From Cinnamomum chago (Eukaryota; Streptophyta; Magnoliopsida; Laurales; Lauraceae), in contig CP142453.1 in NCBI GenBank assembly GCA_038049695.1, positions 110,087,501 to 110,151,500 on the forward strand: a stretch of DNA of 64,000 nucleotides. The letters are read 5' to 3'. The notes below the pieces were generated by a model, which was given only the letters and a program-made list of their open reading frames with translations, was not told the DNA's origin and searched no databases. Both the position numbers and the translations under genes were made by a program. Positions within the stretch are counted from its first letter, which is position 1. Every line of letters begins with the position of its first letter. This document shows, piece after piece, positions 38,651 to 51,095 of the stretch.

Positions 38651-40145
38651 GTCCCTGTTTTGGACTCCTCTTGCTTGCAATGGAAAAAAAAAAAAAAAAA
38701 AACTCTGATCCCAGCTACCTGCTAAGTTACACCATGTCCAATCCTTGTTTTCTTTTGTCCTTTTTTGTTTGGGAAGTTTTTCATAAGCACTTAAGTTTTT
38801 GCCTTAGTTTCAAAAAAGGATACGAGTTTCAAAAAGCTTTTCAAATTACTCTCTAAGTTTTAAAGGGGTTTTCAATTAAGGATACTCGTCTATTTAAAGA
38901 TATTTTTCGACAACTTTTTTTTAAATTTTTTTTAAAATACACAAGTTACCTTTCATAAAAATAAAACTCACATTCAATTGCTCTATATTCTCCTCATTTC
39001 CTTCACTGGCGACTTCACGGTGATTAAGGACAACCTGCATCCCTACGGCGATCGACTACATGTAGTGGCCGTCGAAAGCTATTCATGGCTTTAAATGAGT
39101 GGTAATTTGGGTGTTATAAGAAATTGAAGGAAAAAGTCGCCATAAAATACCTCTAAATTGCTGGATGTTCTTAACTCAAAACTTAATGAAAAATTTAGGG
39201 ACTAATTTGATTTTTTTAAAAAACTTGTGTCCTTTTTTAAATAAAGCAAAAACTTAAGGCCTATATATATGTAAAAAAATAAAAAATAAAAAAATATGAA
39301 TTTAATCCATTCTAGTAAGACCTTTTGAAATTATATTTTGGGGAAATATAAGAAATATAAAGTATACATCTAAATATAAAAATAAGAATTTAATTATGTA
39401 AAATACCATTTTGGCCGAAAAATCAGCCGAAATCTTGAATTTTGGCTGAAATTGATCGAAACTCAAAACGGAAAGTTTTAAGTGAAATTTTGTTTCAGTC
39501 ATTTAATTGAAACGAAAAATTTCTGCCAAAACGGTAAAAAATTAATAACTATGGAGAAATCCACTCGGAACGAAATTAGGAATTTTGAAATTTTTGTGGA
39601 GGATATTTAAATTGAAGAGTTTATTATAACATTTATGTGAAACAATTAAATTGAAGTTTCGAAAAATAGCATTTTAATATTCTTTCTCTTGAAAAGTGAA
39701 TAATGGTTGCAAGAAAAAGGCTAAATTTTGGCTTGATTCTCAATTATCTGCAAGCCACGTCATAGGCTATGTACACGTCAGCAATCATGAAACACCTGCT
39801 GAATGGAAACGTCCACTCAAAACAAACACCCCTCTTCATCTCCCTGTATATCTTCATCTCTTCCCTTCTAGAAACACACTCTTTCAAGGCAAAACTTTAT
39901 CTAATACTGAAGACGAACACAATACCAACAGAAATATCTCAATCCATCGTTCTTCAAGAAAGTGGAGAAGGAAAGAAAAACCCCAACAGAAAATCTTGGC
40001 CCATCCTTCTTCTAGAAAGAGGTGAAGGAAAGCGAAAACCCATTAACATGTGAGTTTTCTTTAATCTTTCTTCCTAAATCTCATCTATGTTCATTTTCTT
40101 CCTTCATTTGATGGATAGAAAAATGTCATTTTCTACTTTTTAATC
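38405..40145. other. Intergenic, includes a 30-bp G tract
   Basis: A run of about 30 G lies at 38620-38649. Otherwise AT-rich sequence with no recognised gene. The purine/pyrimidine-mixed stretch 39740-40070 looks slightly leader-like but has no coding frame after it, because the gypsy element begins at 40151. Confidence 0.5.
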
Positions 40146-40150
40146 CTTTT

Positions 40151-40930
40151 TGTAAGTGCCTAAATATTACGGACTTGGTTAAATGGATGTTTAGTTTCTG
40201 ATGTTACTGTAAAGCTTCTTTGGGAAAGATTAACCGCCTGGGACTTGAAAGGGAAGGAAGAAGAGAAAGGTCAGAGGCCTAGGCTGCTGTCAGCCGGAAG
40301 CACTCCGATGCTTAAGTTAGTGCAATCACTAGACAAAGGATGGGTGAGTAAGGAAGAAGATAGAGTGCAGAGTAAGGGTGTATATGATAGTATATGTTTT
40401 GTGAATTTACCTCATGCATATATATAGAGAAAGGTTTCTCCCATGGAGATAGGTAGAGGCACTGTCCCGTTGCCCCATGCCATGCTTCCTTAATGGCAGT
40501 AGGTGGAGGCAACGTCTAATCGGATCATACGCGAATCCTCATATTAATGTGGACGTGATCACCTGATAAGGCTAACCCCTTATCATAATCCGGCGCCCAT
40601 CTTGTCTATCAGTACGTTCTGCAACGTAGCCGTAGCGTTATGGGGGTACAATTATGACATTGTACCCATCCTAGTTGGCAATGCCGAACTGAGGGTGATG
40701 CCGAGATGGACACATTCTGGCATTGTTGCCGAGATGCTTGTTGCCGAGACCGAGATGAGGCCAGCTGGTACCTTTACCGAAGCTAGCTCAGGCTAGGTGC
40801 CAGCTGACACTGTTGCCGTGCTGAATGCATCTTGTACTCTGCCGAGCTTGGATACCGAGATTGAGATAAGCCAAGGCGGTACTGTTACCGAGATTAACGT
40901 AATCTTGTTCTTAGGAGAATGCCCCACACA
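40151..40930 (-). repeat. 3' LTR of the gypsy element
   Basis: Begins TGTAAGTGCC and ends CCCCACACA; direct repeat of 48018-48749. Both copies share a TATATATAGAGAAAGG stretch near the middle. Confidence 0.92.
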
Positions 40931-41499
40931 ATTGCCCCCTAGCTCTTGACCTCGTAGAGTTTTCCAACTTTTTGAGGTCGGGAGCTAAGCAATATGACTA
41001 GAGAGTCCTGGGGATTTAATTTGCATCCCATCTTGATGTTGGTTTCTCTGCCCGAGATAATTAATAGCACGCTGCCATCGCTTCGTCTGCCCGAGGTAAT
41101 TAATAGGGTGTTTGAATCATTGCAGGAGATGAACTGACGGCACCACAAGTCGCATCTAGTTGGCTGCCCAATTAATTTGAAGTGACGCGTACAACTTCCG
41201 AGGCGACACTTAGCACGCGTGTTTTTCGAAATTCGAAAAAGCGCCATATCTTCTATATATAGGGATGCCCTCCTTTTTCTCCTTTCACTTTTGCCTTGCA
41301 TTCGTTCAGAAGAGTTTTTGCAGAGGAGAGCTTCTTGCTGTTAGCTTTTTCTGACCAGAGTCCGGCGTCTTTAAGATCTCTCCTCACCGTTGTAAGTTTT
41401 CGCCTACTCCTTCTTACTTCTGTTCTAAGATCCCTTTAGGCTCTCCTTCTTCTTTACCCTGTCTAGGGTTTCTGTTGCCTTCTCAATTCTCTGCCCCCT

Positions 41500-44400
41500 T
41501 TTCTCCTAGTCTTCTCATATTTAGATATGGGGATCTATAAGAACTGGTTAGATACTCTAGGGCTGTAATGGAGTTTAGGGCAAAATACAAGATTCCAGAC
41601 GACGTAAAGATTAAGCTAGACAACCCAGAGGACCCCTTTGATGGCCGCTCTTTCCGGGATGGCTGGATGCCATTTCCACTAGTATCGATAGTCGAGGGCT
41701 GAGTCAGGTTTCCTGTGCACCCCCTCCTTAGGATCTGCTTGACCAAATGGAGTCTCTGCCCTTGCCAATTGATGCCGAATAGCTTCAAGATCATCATGGG
41801 TGTAACAAAGCTGAATAGAATTCTGGGTATCGGTCTCGGTGTCTATGACATCGAGGATTCCTATGACCAATGTAAGTTCGGGTGAGGGGGGGGGCATACC
41901 TATTATCTCCGGGTTAAGGCAATAAGAGTGCCTTTTGTCCAGGACTTGGAGGATTCAAATAAATACGCCGGAGATGATAGTTGTTCGTCTCGGGCAATTA
42001 GGAACGAGGCAAGGCCGAAACCAATTTCGAGAGGGCGTACAAGATCCCTCGTCGCCTCGGGGCTCCCCTAAGTAGATATCGAACTCTTGAGCTTTTTTGT
42101 ACTGCTTTTTCCTACTTTTGCCGACCTGACGCTTTGTTTTCCTGTGTAGGCGTTAGTGAAAGGCGACAAGAAGCGAAGCGAGCGGGGTGGAAGAAGAATA
42201 ACGCCTGGTTTGACGTCGTTTACCGATATAAGAGCCACAGAGGTCGGGCCGCTTCGGTGTTGCTCAGGTACGAACCAAGGTACCACTCCTTTATCAAAAG
42301 GAGAGGGCGAGCTATCGTGGAGTTTGGAACCGGTGTTGGCCCTAACCCGTGCTGATCGTCAAGAGACATCGGGTACCGAAGCCTTAGCCCCGGACTCTGA
42401 TTCGGGGGAAGCCAAGCTAGAGCGAGTTATTGAATCATAAGCCTCCCCGAGCTCAGAAGAGAGAACAGGGGAAATGGCACCGAGACGCCCTCTGGTGGTC
42501 AAAGATCTGAGTTCCCTTGTCTTCGTTGGCCGAGCTGCTTCAGCCGAACCAGGCCCGTCCACCGAGGTTGTCGACAATCCTGTCCCAACCTCGGAAGTTC
42601 GGCAGGAGGAGTAGGGTCAGCGGGAAGAAGAAGAGACCCGACCGGAGGAAAAGGGCCAGGGTCGAGAGCCCATCTGGAGACACTCCCGGCAACACCGCGA
42701 CACTTCAACTTCCCGGGCCAGCAGTATGGAGACCGAACTTTATGATCGAACCTGGTAGGCCGTTGATGGTGGAGGACTGGATGTGGGGGAATTCCAATGT
42801 GCTTACGGCTCTGGCCCACGCCTGTGCTTTGCCAAAGGATATGGCGAGGCACAGGGAGGCCGATGATGTTCAGCTGGCGGCGTGGAATATGCAGTAAGCT
42901 CTCTCGGTAAGACTCAGATTTTCATGAGTTTTTCCACTTCATCTTGGTCGTCATGCCTTGACAATCTGTCTCCTTTTCAGGTGCTGTAAAGAACTCAAAT
43001 CCAGCTGGAAAGGTCTCGTCGGGCCGGGACTTGTATCGCGAGGCTGGAGGAGGAGAAGCGGGCCTTCCAAGCAGCTTTGGAGGAAAATAAATAGAGGGAG
43101 GAGGAGAGGGAGGTGACTGTTCGGATTATCATAACTGAGCTAGAAAAGGCGAAGGCTGAGGCTGAGGTAGGGATGGCATTTTTAACCCGCCCCATCCCCA
43201 ACCCGGAGTGCCCGCCCCAACCCGAAGTGCCCGCCCCGCCCCGTACGGGTTTTCCCCGCCCCTACTCTTAGACGGGGCGGGGACGGGGCAAAAAACTATA
43301 CACTGAATCCGGGGCGGGGCGGGGATGGGTATGGTTCTTGCCCCGCCCCGAAATACCGCCCCGTAACCCGCCCCATGCCCCGTCCTGAAATACCGCCCCA
43401 TGCCCCGCCCCGTAACCCGGCCCGAAATTAATAATCCACTAAAATATATATATATATTAGATTTCTTTTATAATAAATAAACATATTTATATGTAAATGT
43501 ATATATTGATTTTATGTTGTTATTAAGGGTTAAGTAAATTGATTGAAGACTTTGTTTAAAGTTAAACATGTAATTGAATGAGACATTATAAAAGCATATA
43601 ATATGATCCCATTCCCTCTAATTCAAATTTAATGAAGTTAAAGTTGTTAAAAAATCTATCTAAGCTTATTTTACTTTAATCATATATAATGATAAATTGT
43701 GACAAGATAAATCATATTAAATAAAACGAATATAAATATATAAAAGAATGATGGATCATGCTTTAATAGCAAAGTAAATTATAGTAACTTATAATAGCAA
43801 AGTAAATTATAGTTAGTAACTTAATATGATTCTAATCATACTAACAACACTATAAATTATACTAATTTTAATTATATGTAATCGACCTCTTTATTAGTAA
43901 GTGGAGTTCATTGGTCTTAAAGTGAGGTTCCTACCAAATCAATGAGATTTAATGATGTTGACCATCAACTATTAATAATTTTGACTCGACTTAATCCTCG
44001 TTAAGATCTTCCAATATTTTTCTTACCTGTGGTTGGTATGCATATGGTTGGGGCCCACCTCCCACACCATGGAAAGTTGGGTAAGCTTGTTGAGGGAAAA
44101 TTGGAACATATATCAGGTAGTCAGTTCAATACCATAAATGGAGTGAAACCATGTATTGATGGAGTTCATGATATTTTAGAGAGATATTGTCTTTTTTTAT
44201 AAAGAATGTCTCAAAGCATATATGATATTTTCAAGTGTATGTTAGTGGCCTTCATGGGCTTAGAGAAAATCTTATAAGAATAAATCTCACTTTAAATAGG
44301 TAAAATTTCAGGAAAAGGAAAATTTATATTATTAATATTAGATAATTTTAAAAAATTTAAACAATCTAATAGTGCCCCACACTTATAAAATATTTATGCG

Positions 44401-45015
44401 GGGAGATCTTTTTACTCTATTTTGGGAGATTTTTTTTAATATTATTAAAGGCATAGAGACAACATAGATGAATCATTCATGTGCTTTTTACCATGTAAAA
44501 TAAATTAATTTACCTTTTTTATTATAGTCAATTCAAAATTAATTTATTATATTTATGGTTGTACCACATCGGGGCGGGGACGGGGCAGCCCAATTCCGGC
44601 CCCGCCCCGCCCCGTTGCCATCCCTAGGCTGAGGAGCAGAAACAACTTGCCGCCGAACTCAGGAAATAGAAGGAGGATGCCGATGCCAAACTTAAGACCA
44701 AGGTTGACTCTGCTTACGAAGAGGAGGCGGAAGCGGCTTCGCAATTATATGAGGCTCAAGTTTTGGACCTGAGCCAGAAGATTTGGGAGCTAGGGTGGAG
44801 AGGTGCTTTGAAAGAGACTGGAATCTCTAAAGATCATCCACTATTCAAGAATCCACCCAAGTTCCAACCCCCAGAGCCGGAACAGAGTCGAGCTCCTTCT
44901 CCTGAAGTACCTCCCGCATCGACCGAAGTTCCTCTTGAGTCGACTGCGTCCGAAGTCGAGAAAGGGCATGCCAAGGCCGAAATTGAGACTGGGGACGTTA
45001 AGGCTACCCATTGAA
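41500..45015 (+). other. Antisense open-reading region of the gypsy element (fossil)
   Basis: Coding-like plus-strand sequence, opposite to the integrase, lies between the tandem array and the 3' LTR. The best piece (44763-45014) reads MDLSQKIWELGWRGALKETG, is charged and ends in a Pro/Glu-rich tail. Additional antisense ORFs of this type are known in plant Tat elements; their function is unknown. The region is broken and is split by a hAT element at 43168-44626. Confidence 0.6.
43168..44626. mobile_element. Non-autonomous hAT element, 1.46 kb, inside the gypsy element
   Basis: Ends TAGGGATGGCATTTTTAACC and, read inward from 44626, TAGGGATGGCAACGGGGC are inverted repeats. Flanking duplications GGCTGAGG (43160-43167 and 44627-44634) are identical. 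The outer 200 bp are extremely rich in GGGGCGGGG/CCCCGCCCC; the interior is AT-rich and non-coding. It is younger than the gypsy insertion. Confidence 0.93.
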
Positions 45016-45329
45016 CTTTATGATGTATTTCTTTTTGTTCTTCTGGACGTAATGTAAATTGTAACTTTTACAATGAATACAATCCTTTACTTTTTTCATC
45101 TCGTCTCCAATCTTTTCTTTTGACAATTTCTTTGGATGATACAAGTACATGAGTTCGGTACAAGAATATAACAATTGAGCTCAGTTCAATAACCGGAACT
45201 GTTAAGTAATAATTAGGCATACAACCTCGGTTCCATAACCAGAAGTAAGTTAACTTAATCGAACTTGGTTCAACAACCGGAATTCCTGTGTAGTTGGCTC
45301 CATAACCGAACTAGGATAGTCGCTGAGTT

Positions 45330-46150
45330 CCGTAACTCAGCATTTTGCATGGCTGGTTCCATAACTGAGCCAAAGCCACCGAGTTCTATAACAAGGTGTT
45401 CTATATAGCTGGTTCCATAACCGAAAGGGGATTGATGCCGAGTTCCATAACTTGGCGTTTGGTATGGCTAGTTCCATAACCAAACCGAAGCCACCGAGTT
45501 CTACAACAAGGTGATTTATATAGCTGGATCTACAACAAAGCTGGAATTGGTGCCGTGTTCCGTAACTTGGCGTTTGGTATGGCTGGTTCCATAACCGAAC
45601 TGAAGCCACCGAGTTTTATAACAAGGTGCTTTATATAGTTGGTTCTGCAATCGAGCTGAAATTGATGCCGAATTCCATAACTTGGCGTTTGGTATGGCTG
45701 GTTCCATAACCGAACCGAAGCCACCGAGTTCTACAACAAGGTGTTTTATATAGCTGGTTCCGCAACCGAGCTGGAATTGGTGCCGAATTCCGTAACTTGG
45801 TGTTTGGTATGGCTGGTTCCATAACCGAACCGAAGCCACCAAGTTCTACAACAAGGTGCTTTATATAGCTGGTTTTGCAACCGAGATGGAATTGGTGCCG
45901 AGTTCCGTAACTTGGCGTTTCGTATGGCTGGTTCCATAACCAAACCAAAGCCACCAAGTTCTACAACAAGGTGCTTTATATAGCTGGTTCTGCAACCGAA
46001 CTGGCATTGGTGCCGAGTTCCGTAACTTGGCGTTTTGTAGAGCTGGTTCCATAACCGAGTTGAAATATACGCTGAGTTCTGTAACTTGGCGTTTTGGATA
46101 GCTGGTTCCATAATCGAGCTGGTGGCATCGAGTTTCGCAACAAGGTGCTG
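45330..46150. repeat. 115-bp tandem array inside the gypsy element, about 7 units
   Basis: Blocks GCTGGTTCCATAACCGAAC, GCCACCGAGTTCTACAACAA and GAGTTCCGTAACTTGGCGTT recur about every 115 bp. Short minus-strand open frames over the array (repeated YGTSHTKRQV-type peptides) reflect the repeat rather than a gene. Tandem arrays near this position are known in Tat/Ogre-type elements. Confidence 0.88.
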
Positions 46151-48017
46151 ATTGAAAGCATTGAAGCATATCCTTCGTTAAGAATTCACTTTTATTTATT
46201 CCAGAAATTGAGTACAATTCATAAATAGCATTTCTTAAGATGCATGGCATTCCATGGTCGTGGTAACTCTTTACCATCCATGCTTTCAAGCCTGTAAGCT
46301 GATTTCCCGGCTGCAGAGATCACTTTGAATGGCCCATGCCAGTTCGGTGCCAACTTGCCTTCATTGGGGGTTTTTATCTGCTGGAAGCGTCTTCTTCAAG
46401 ACCAATTCTCCAACTGAAAACTTCTTCTCTTTGAATCTTTGATTGTATCCCCTGGCCATTTGCTGCATCCCTTCTTTCCTCAGATAAGTCAAGCTCTCGG
46501 GTTAGGTTCACTTCGTTCTGACCTTGGTCGAAAAGTTCTGACCTCAGGGTTGGAAGACCGACCTTAAGGGGGATAACAGCTTCCATTCCATAGGCGAGGG
46601 AGAATGGTGTTGCCGAAGTGGAACGCCTTGGAGTAGTTATGTACGCCCAAAGGACGCTGGGAAGTTCTTCCACGCATCTCCCCTTGGCCCAGTCGAGTCT
46701 CTTTTTGAGTCCATCGAGCACTACTTTGTTCAAGATCTCCGCCTGACCGTTACTTTGTGGATATGCAGGAGTCGAGTAGTAGTTCCTGATGCCGAGCTCT
46801 TGACAGAAGTTCTTGAAGAAATTGGAGTCAAATTGAGTTCCGTTGTCCGAGACTAGGGCATGTGGTACTCCAAATCTTATGATGATATTCCTCCATACGA
46901 AGTTTCTTGTATCGTGCTCAGTGATGGAAGATAATCCTTCTGCTTCTATCCATTTGGTGAAATAATCAGTAGCTACTATTAGTCACCTCTTATTCTCTAG
47001 AGCTCGGTAAAATGGTCCGACGATGTCGAGGCCCCATTGGGCGAAGGGCCATGGACTGACTGACTCAGGTCTTATGCTGGTTGGTGGAGACAATGTGAGA
47101 ACTTTTGACATTTTTTGAACTTCCTGGCATATAGCTGAGCGTTTTTCTGCATGTATGACCACCAATAACCTTGGCTGATAACTCGGTAGGCTAATGACCG
47201 ACCTCCAATGTGGCTTCCAAAAATTCCTTCATGGATTTCATAGAGGAAATCTTCGACTTTGCTCGGGTGAACACACTGCAGGTAAGGTCCGATGAAAGAT
47301 TTTCTATTAAGTTTGCCATCCGAAGATAATCAAAACCGAGCTGCTTTCAGTCTGATCTTGTGAGCTTCATTTCTATCTTCAGGGAGCTAGTCATCTTTTA
47401 GGTAGGCTATGACTGGGTCCATCTAGCTTGGGCCGAGATCAGTGCACAGAACCTGCCGAGATGGCTGGAGCTCTACCGTTCTCTGGCTCCTAGCGCGTCC
47501 TTCTCGAATCTCCGTGCAGATGACTGCTGCTCGAACCTTCTTCATCACCTCGGTCTCTTCTTTTATTGGTCAGGACTTGCCTCAAGTCCTAATCAGCTGA
47601 GGGAACCGGGTTTCATCTGGGGGACGATACTCTGGCTTTCTTCTTCTCTTTGAGCTGCTTCTTGAGCTGACGAATCATCTCATCCTGCTCTTGGATGATA
47701 AGGTTCTAAGCCCTGATGTCAGCGACGAAGGCGTTGTCGTCATCACCGTCGTCAGCCTGATGAGGAGACTTGGCCACTGCTACCGTGTAGGGTCCTTCTA
47801 CACTCAACGCTACAGATTTTCCGGCAGATCTCCCTTTTAGACGGGGATCTTAGAGTGGCGGAGGTTGTGTCTCTAGAAGCGGAAACACCAGTGGCGGTGA
47901 CATTGGGGGTGGTAACAATGAATCCTTTCAGGCCTTCGACATACCTGCACCGTTTCTGGTTTTCGGAGGCATGACTTCTGTAAATTTGGTTTAATCGTCC
48001 CCACAGACGACGCCAAT

Positions 48018-48749
48018 TGTAAGTGCCTAAGTATTACGGACTTGGTTAAAATGGATGTTTAGTTTCCGATGTTGCTATAAAGCTTCTTTGGGAAAGATTA
48101 ACCGCCTAGGACCTGAAAGGGAAGGAAGAAGAGAAAAGTCAGAGGCCTGGGCTACTGTCAGCTGGAGGCACTCCGATGCCTAAGTTAGTGCAATCACTAG
48201 ACAAAGGATGGGTGAGTAAGGAAGAAGATAGAGTGCAGAGTAAGGGTGTATATGATAGTATATGTTTTGTGAATTTACCTCATGCATATATATAGAGAAA
48301 GGTTTCTCCCATGGAGGTAGCTAGGTAGAGGCACTGTCCCGTTGCCCCATGCCATGCTTCCTTAATGGCGGTAGGTGGCAGCAACGTCCAACTAGATGTG
48401 GACGTGAATCCTCGTATTAATGTGGACGTGATCGCCTGATAAGGCTAGCCCCTTAGCATAATCCGGCGCACATCTTGTCTATCAGTACGTTCTGTAACGT
48501 AGCCGTAGCGTTATGGGGTACAATTATGACCTTGTACTCATCCTAGTTGGCAGTGCCGAACTGAGGGTGATGCCGAGATGGACACATTCTGGCACTGTTG
48601 CCAAGACCGAGATGAGGTCAACTAACACTGTTGCCGAGCTGAATGCATCTTGTACTCTTGCCGAGTTTGGATACCGAGATTGAGATAAGCCAAGTCGGTA
48701 CTGTTGCCGAGATTAGTGTAATCCTGTTCTTAGGAGAAGGCCCCACACA
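48018..48749 (-). repeat. 5' LTR of the gypsy element
   Basis: Begins TGTAAGTGCC and ends CCCCACACA; 732 bp against 780 bp for its partner. Confidence 0.92.
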
Positions 48750-48833
48750 CTTTCCAAAATAAACCTATTGATAGAGTTCTCGAGTTGAAGTTGGAAGAAA
48801 TAGAATATGGGTTTTGTTGCCTTTTATAGTATA

Positions 48834-51095
48834 CTAGTGGAGCCCTGCACGTGCAATGCACGTGCAATGAACATACTCTTTCGGTATGATAATATTAAAA
48901 AATAAAGTCATTGAAAAACTCAATATTAACTATCCCAATGGAGAATGACCATGTAACAAATTAAGTAATTTACAATCACTCATTGTTCTTGTGAAATTTA
49001 GTAAAAGCATCAATAGAAAAAAGTAAGAAGAGATTGAATAATAAGATATATGGAAGGAAACTAATTTTAAAAAAAAGGTTGAAAACCAACCTTTTCTGGC
49101 CATACATGATTAGGCAAAAAACTCACCAATTTCAATATAGATCGATAGTCCGGCCTATTTCCCATTAAAATTTGTCTAAAACCTAGCGCCAAATACATAC
49201 CAAATTCAATGAAACAAAATACTAACCAACCAAAACAGTACCCAATTCATATCTTTAAACGAATCAACAACAAATCACAAGGATTCCAATCAATCTTTGG
49301 CATTCTCAGCTCTTTCTCTGACAAGCAAATAGTGTCTTTACAGGCATTGGGATCGAAGTTGAAATTTTCTACATATGAAAATCTCAACTTAAATTTCTCA
49401 TTTGAGTTCTTGCAGCGAATGAACAAATTCTTCAAATACAAACCTTTTCATGATCATTTGAGCTAAGCATTTTATTGAAATATAATAATACTAAGTGGAG
49501 CCCACAGATGTGTAGAGAAAAAGCATGACAAGTTCTTCTACTAAGTGGGGCCCACAAATGTGTAGTTCTCTTTTATTTTATATATATAATATAATAATAC
49601 TAAGTAGGGCCTACAGATGTGTAGATGTAGAGTAAAAGCATGACAAGTTCTTCTCTTTTATTGGGGCCCACATATGTGTAGTTCTCTTTTATTATATATA
49701 TAATATCATAATACTAAGTGGGGCCCACAGATGTGTAGAGAATAAGCATAACGCTTTTTTCTCTTTTATAATAAGGGCATAGATATTATATGATTATTAT
49801 TATAATATAATAATAATATATTATGATATTGTATTATATTATAATATTTTTGGGGGGGGGGGTGTGGGGGGGGGAGCACAAAGGTGTAGTGAAAAGGTAT
49901 GCAACTTCTCTTCTCTTTTATAATAAGGGTATAGATATAGATTTTATATTATTATTATTATAATATCATAATAATATATTATTATATTATATTATATTAT
50001 AATATTTGGAGGTGGGCCCCACAATGGTGTAGTGAAAAAGTTTGCATTATAATATTTGGGGTTGGGCCCCACAAAGGTGTAGTGAAAAAGTTTACAATTT
50101 CTCATAATAATATATTATTATATTATATTATAATATTTGGGGGTGGGCCCCACAATGGTGTAGTGAAAAAGTTTGCATTATAATATTTGGGGTTGGGTCC
50201 CACAAAGATGTAGTGAAAAAGTTTACAATTTCTCATAATAATGTATTATAATATTGGGGGTGGGCCCCACAATGGTGTAGTAAAAAAAGTTTGCAACTTT
50301 CCCTCTTTTATAATAAGTATATAATAAATATATAATAGATATAATAGATAATAGATAGTAGATAGTAGACAACAGATAGTAGATATTTGGGGGTGGGCTC
50401 CACAATGGCGTAATAAAAAAGTTTGCAATTTCTCAAAATAATATATTATGATATTATATTATAATATTTGGGGGTGGGCCCTACAATGGTGTAGTGAAAA
50501 AGTTTGCAATTTCTCATAATAATATATTATTATATTATATTATACTATTTGGGGGTGGGCCCCACAATGGTGTAGTGAAAAAATTTGCATTATAATATTT
50601 GGGATTAGGCCCCACAAAGGTGTAGTGAAAAAGTTAGCAATTTCTCATAATAATATATTATGATATTATATTATAATATGTGGGGGTGGGCCCCACAATG
50701 GTGCAGTGAAAAAGTTTGCAATATAATATTTTGGAGTGGGCCCCACAAAGGTGTAGTGAAAAATTTTGCAAATTTTCAAAATAATATATTATTATATTAT
50801 ATTATAATATTTGGGGGTGGGCCCTACAATAGTGTAGTTAAAAAGTTTGTATGAGATAGATAGATAATAAGGATATAGATATTATATTATTATTATTATT
50901 ATTATAATATAATAATAATATATGATTATATTTTATTATAATATTTTGGGTGGGCCCCACAGTGGTGTGGTGAAAAAACCATGCAACATTGCCTCTTTTA
51001 TAATAGTAGATGATTATATTTTATTATAATATTTTGGGTGGGCCCATAGTGGTGTGGTGAAAAAACCATGTAACATTGCAACTTTTATAATAGTA
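48834..51095 (-). mobile_element. Non-autonomous Helitron A
   Basis: The 3' end on the minus strand is GCACGTGC-ATT-GCACGTGC, a perfect 8-bp hairpin, then AGGGCTCCACTAG followed by T, with CTAG at 48834-48837. The 5' end, near 51085-51094, reads TACTATTATAAAAG, close to the Helitron consensus TCTATTATAAAAG but without a clear TC. No Rep/helicase is encoded. The 3' part (48840-49480) is closely related to Helitron B, and the 5' part is minisatellite. It starts about 80 bp after the gypsy element. Confidence 0.8.
49480..51090. repeat. AT-rich minisatellite of Helitron A
   Basis: Two alternating motif types: TAAGTGGGGCCCACAGATGT with a TTTATTATATATATAATA spacer, and TTGGGGGTGGGCCCCACAAT with GGTGTAGTGAAAAAGTTTGC and a TAATAATATATTATTATATT spacer. 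There are roughly two dozen copies with variable spacers. A G run sits at 49853-49872. Confidence 0.9.

Larger units (their letters stand above)
40151..48749 (-). mobile_element. Ty3/gypsy LTR retrotransposon, Tat-like, broken
   Basis: A fossil element read on the minus strand. LTRs: 48018-48749 (5' in element sense) and 40151-40930 (3'), both TG...CA, flanked by CTTTT (40146-40150) and CTTTC (48750-48754). By eye the first 330 bp of the LTRs differ at roughly 4 percent, so the insertion is fairly young. A primer-binding region (TTGGCGTCGTCTGTGGGGA) adjoins the 5' LTR; a purine tract (AGGGGGCAA) adjoins the 3' LTR. Parts recognised: a gag start (MPPKTRN, about 47500-47975), an integrase region (about 46340-47200), a tandem array (45330-46150) and an antisense open-reading region (about 41500-45015). 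Integrase on one strand with an extra antisense ORF region before the 3' LTR is the known layout of the Tat lineage. It is broken in many places and invaded by a hAT element. Confidence 0.88.

Noticed and set aside
42156-42897. Independent host genes in the plus-strand frames here
   Set aside because: They lie between the two LTRs and belong to the antisense region of the gypsy fossil.
45337-46289. Series of overlapping minus-strand frames of 60-142 codons
   Set aside because: They are frame shadows of the 115-bp tandem array within the gypsy element.
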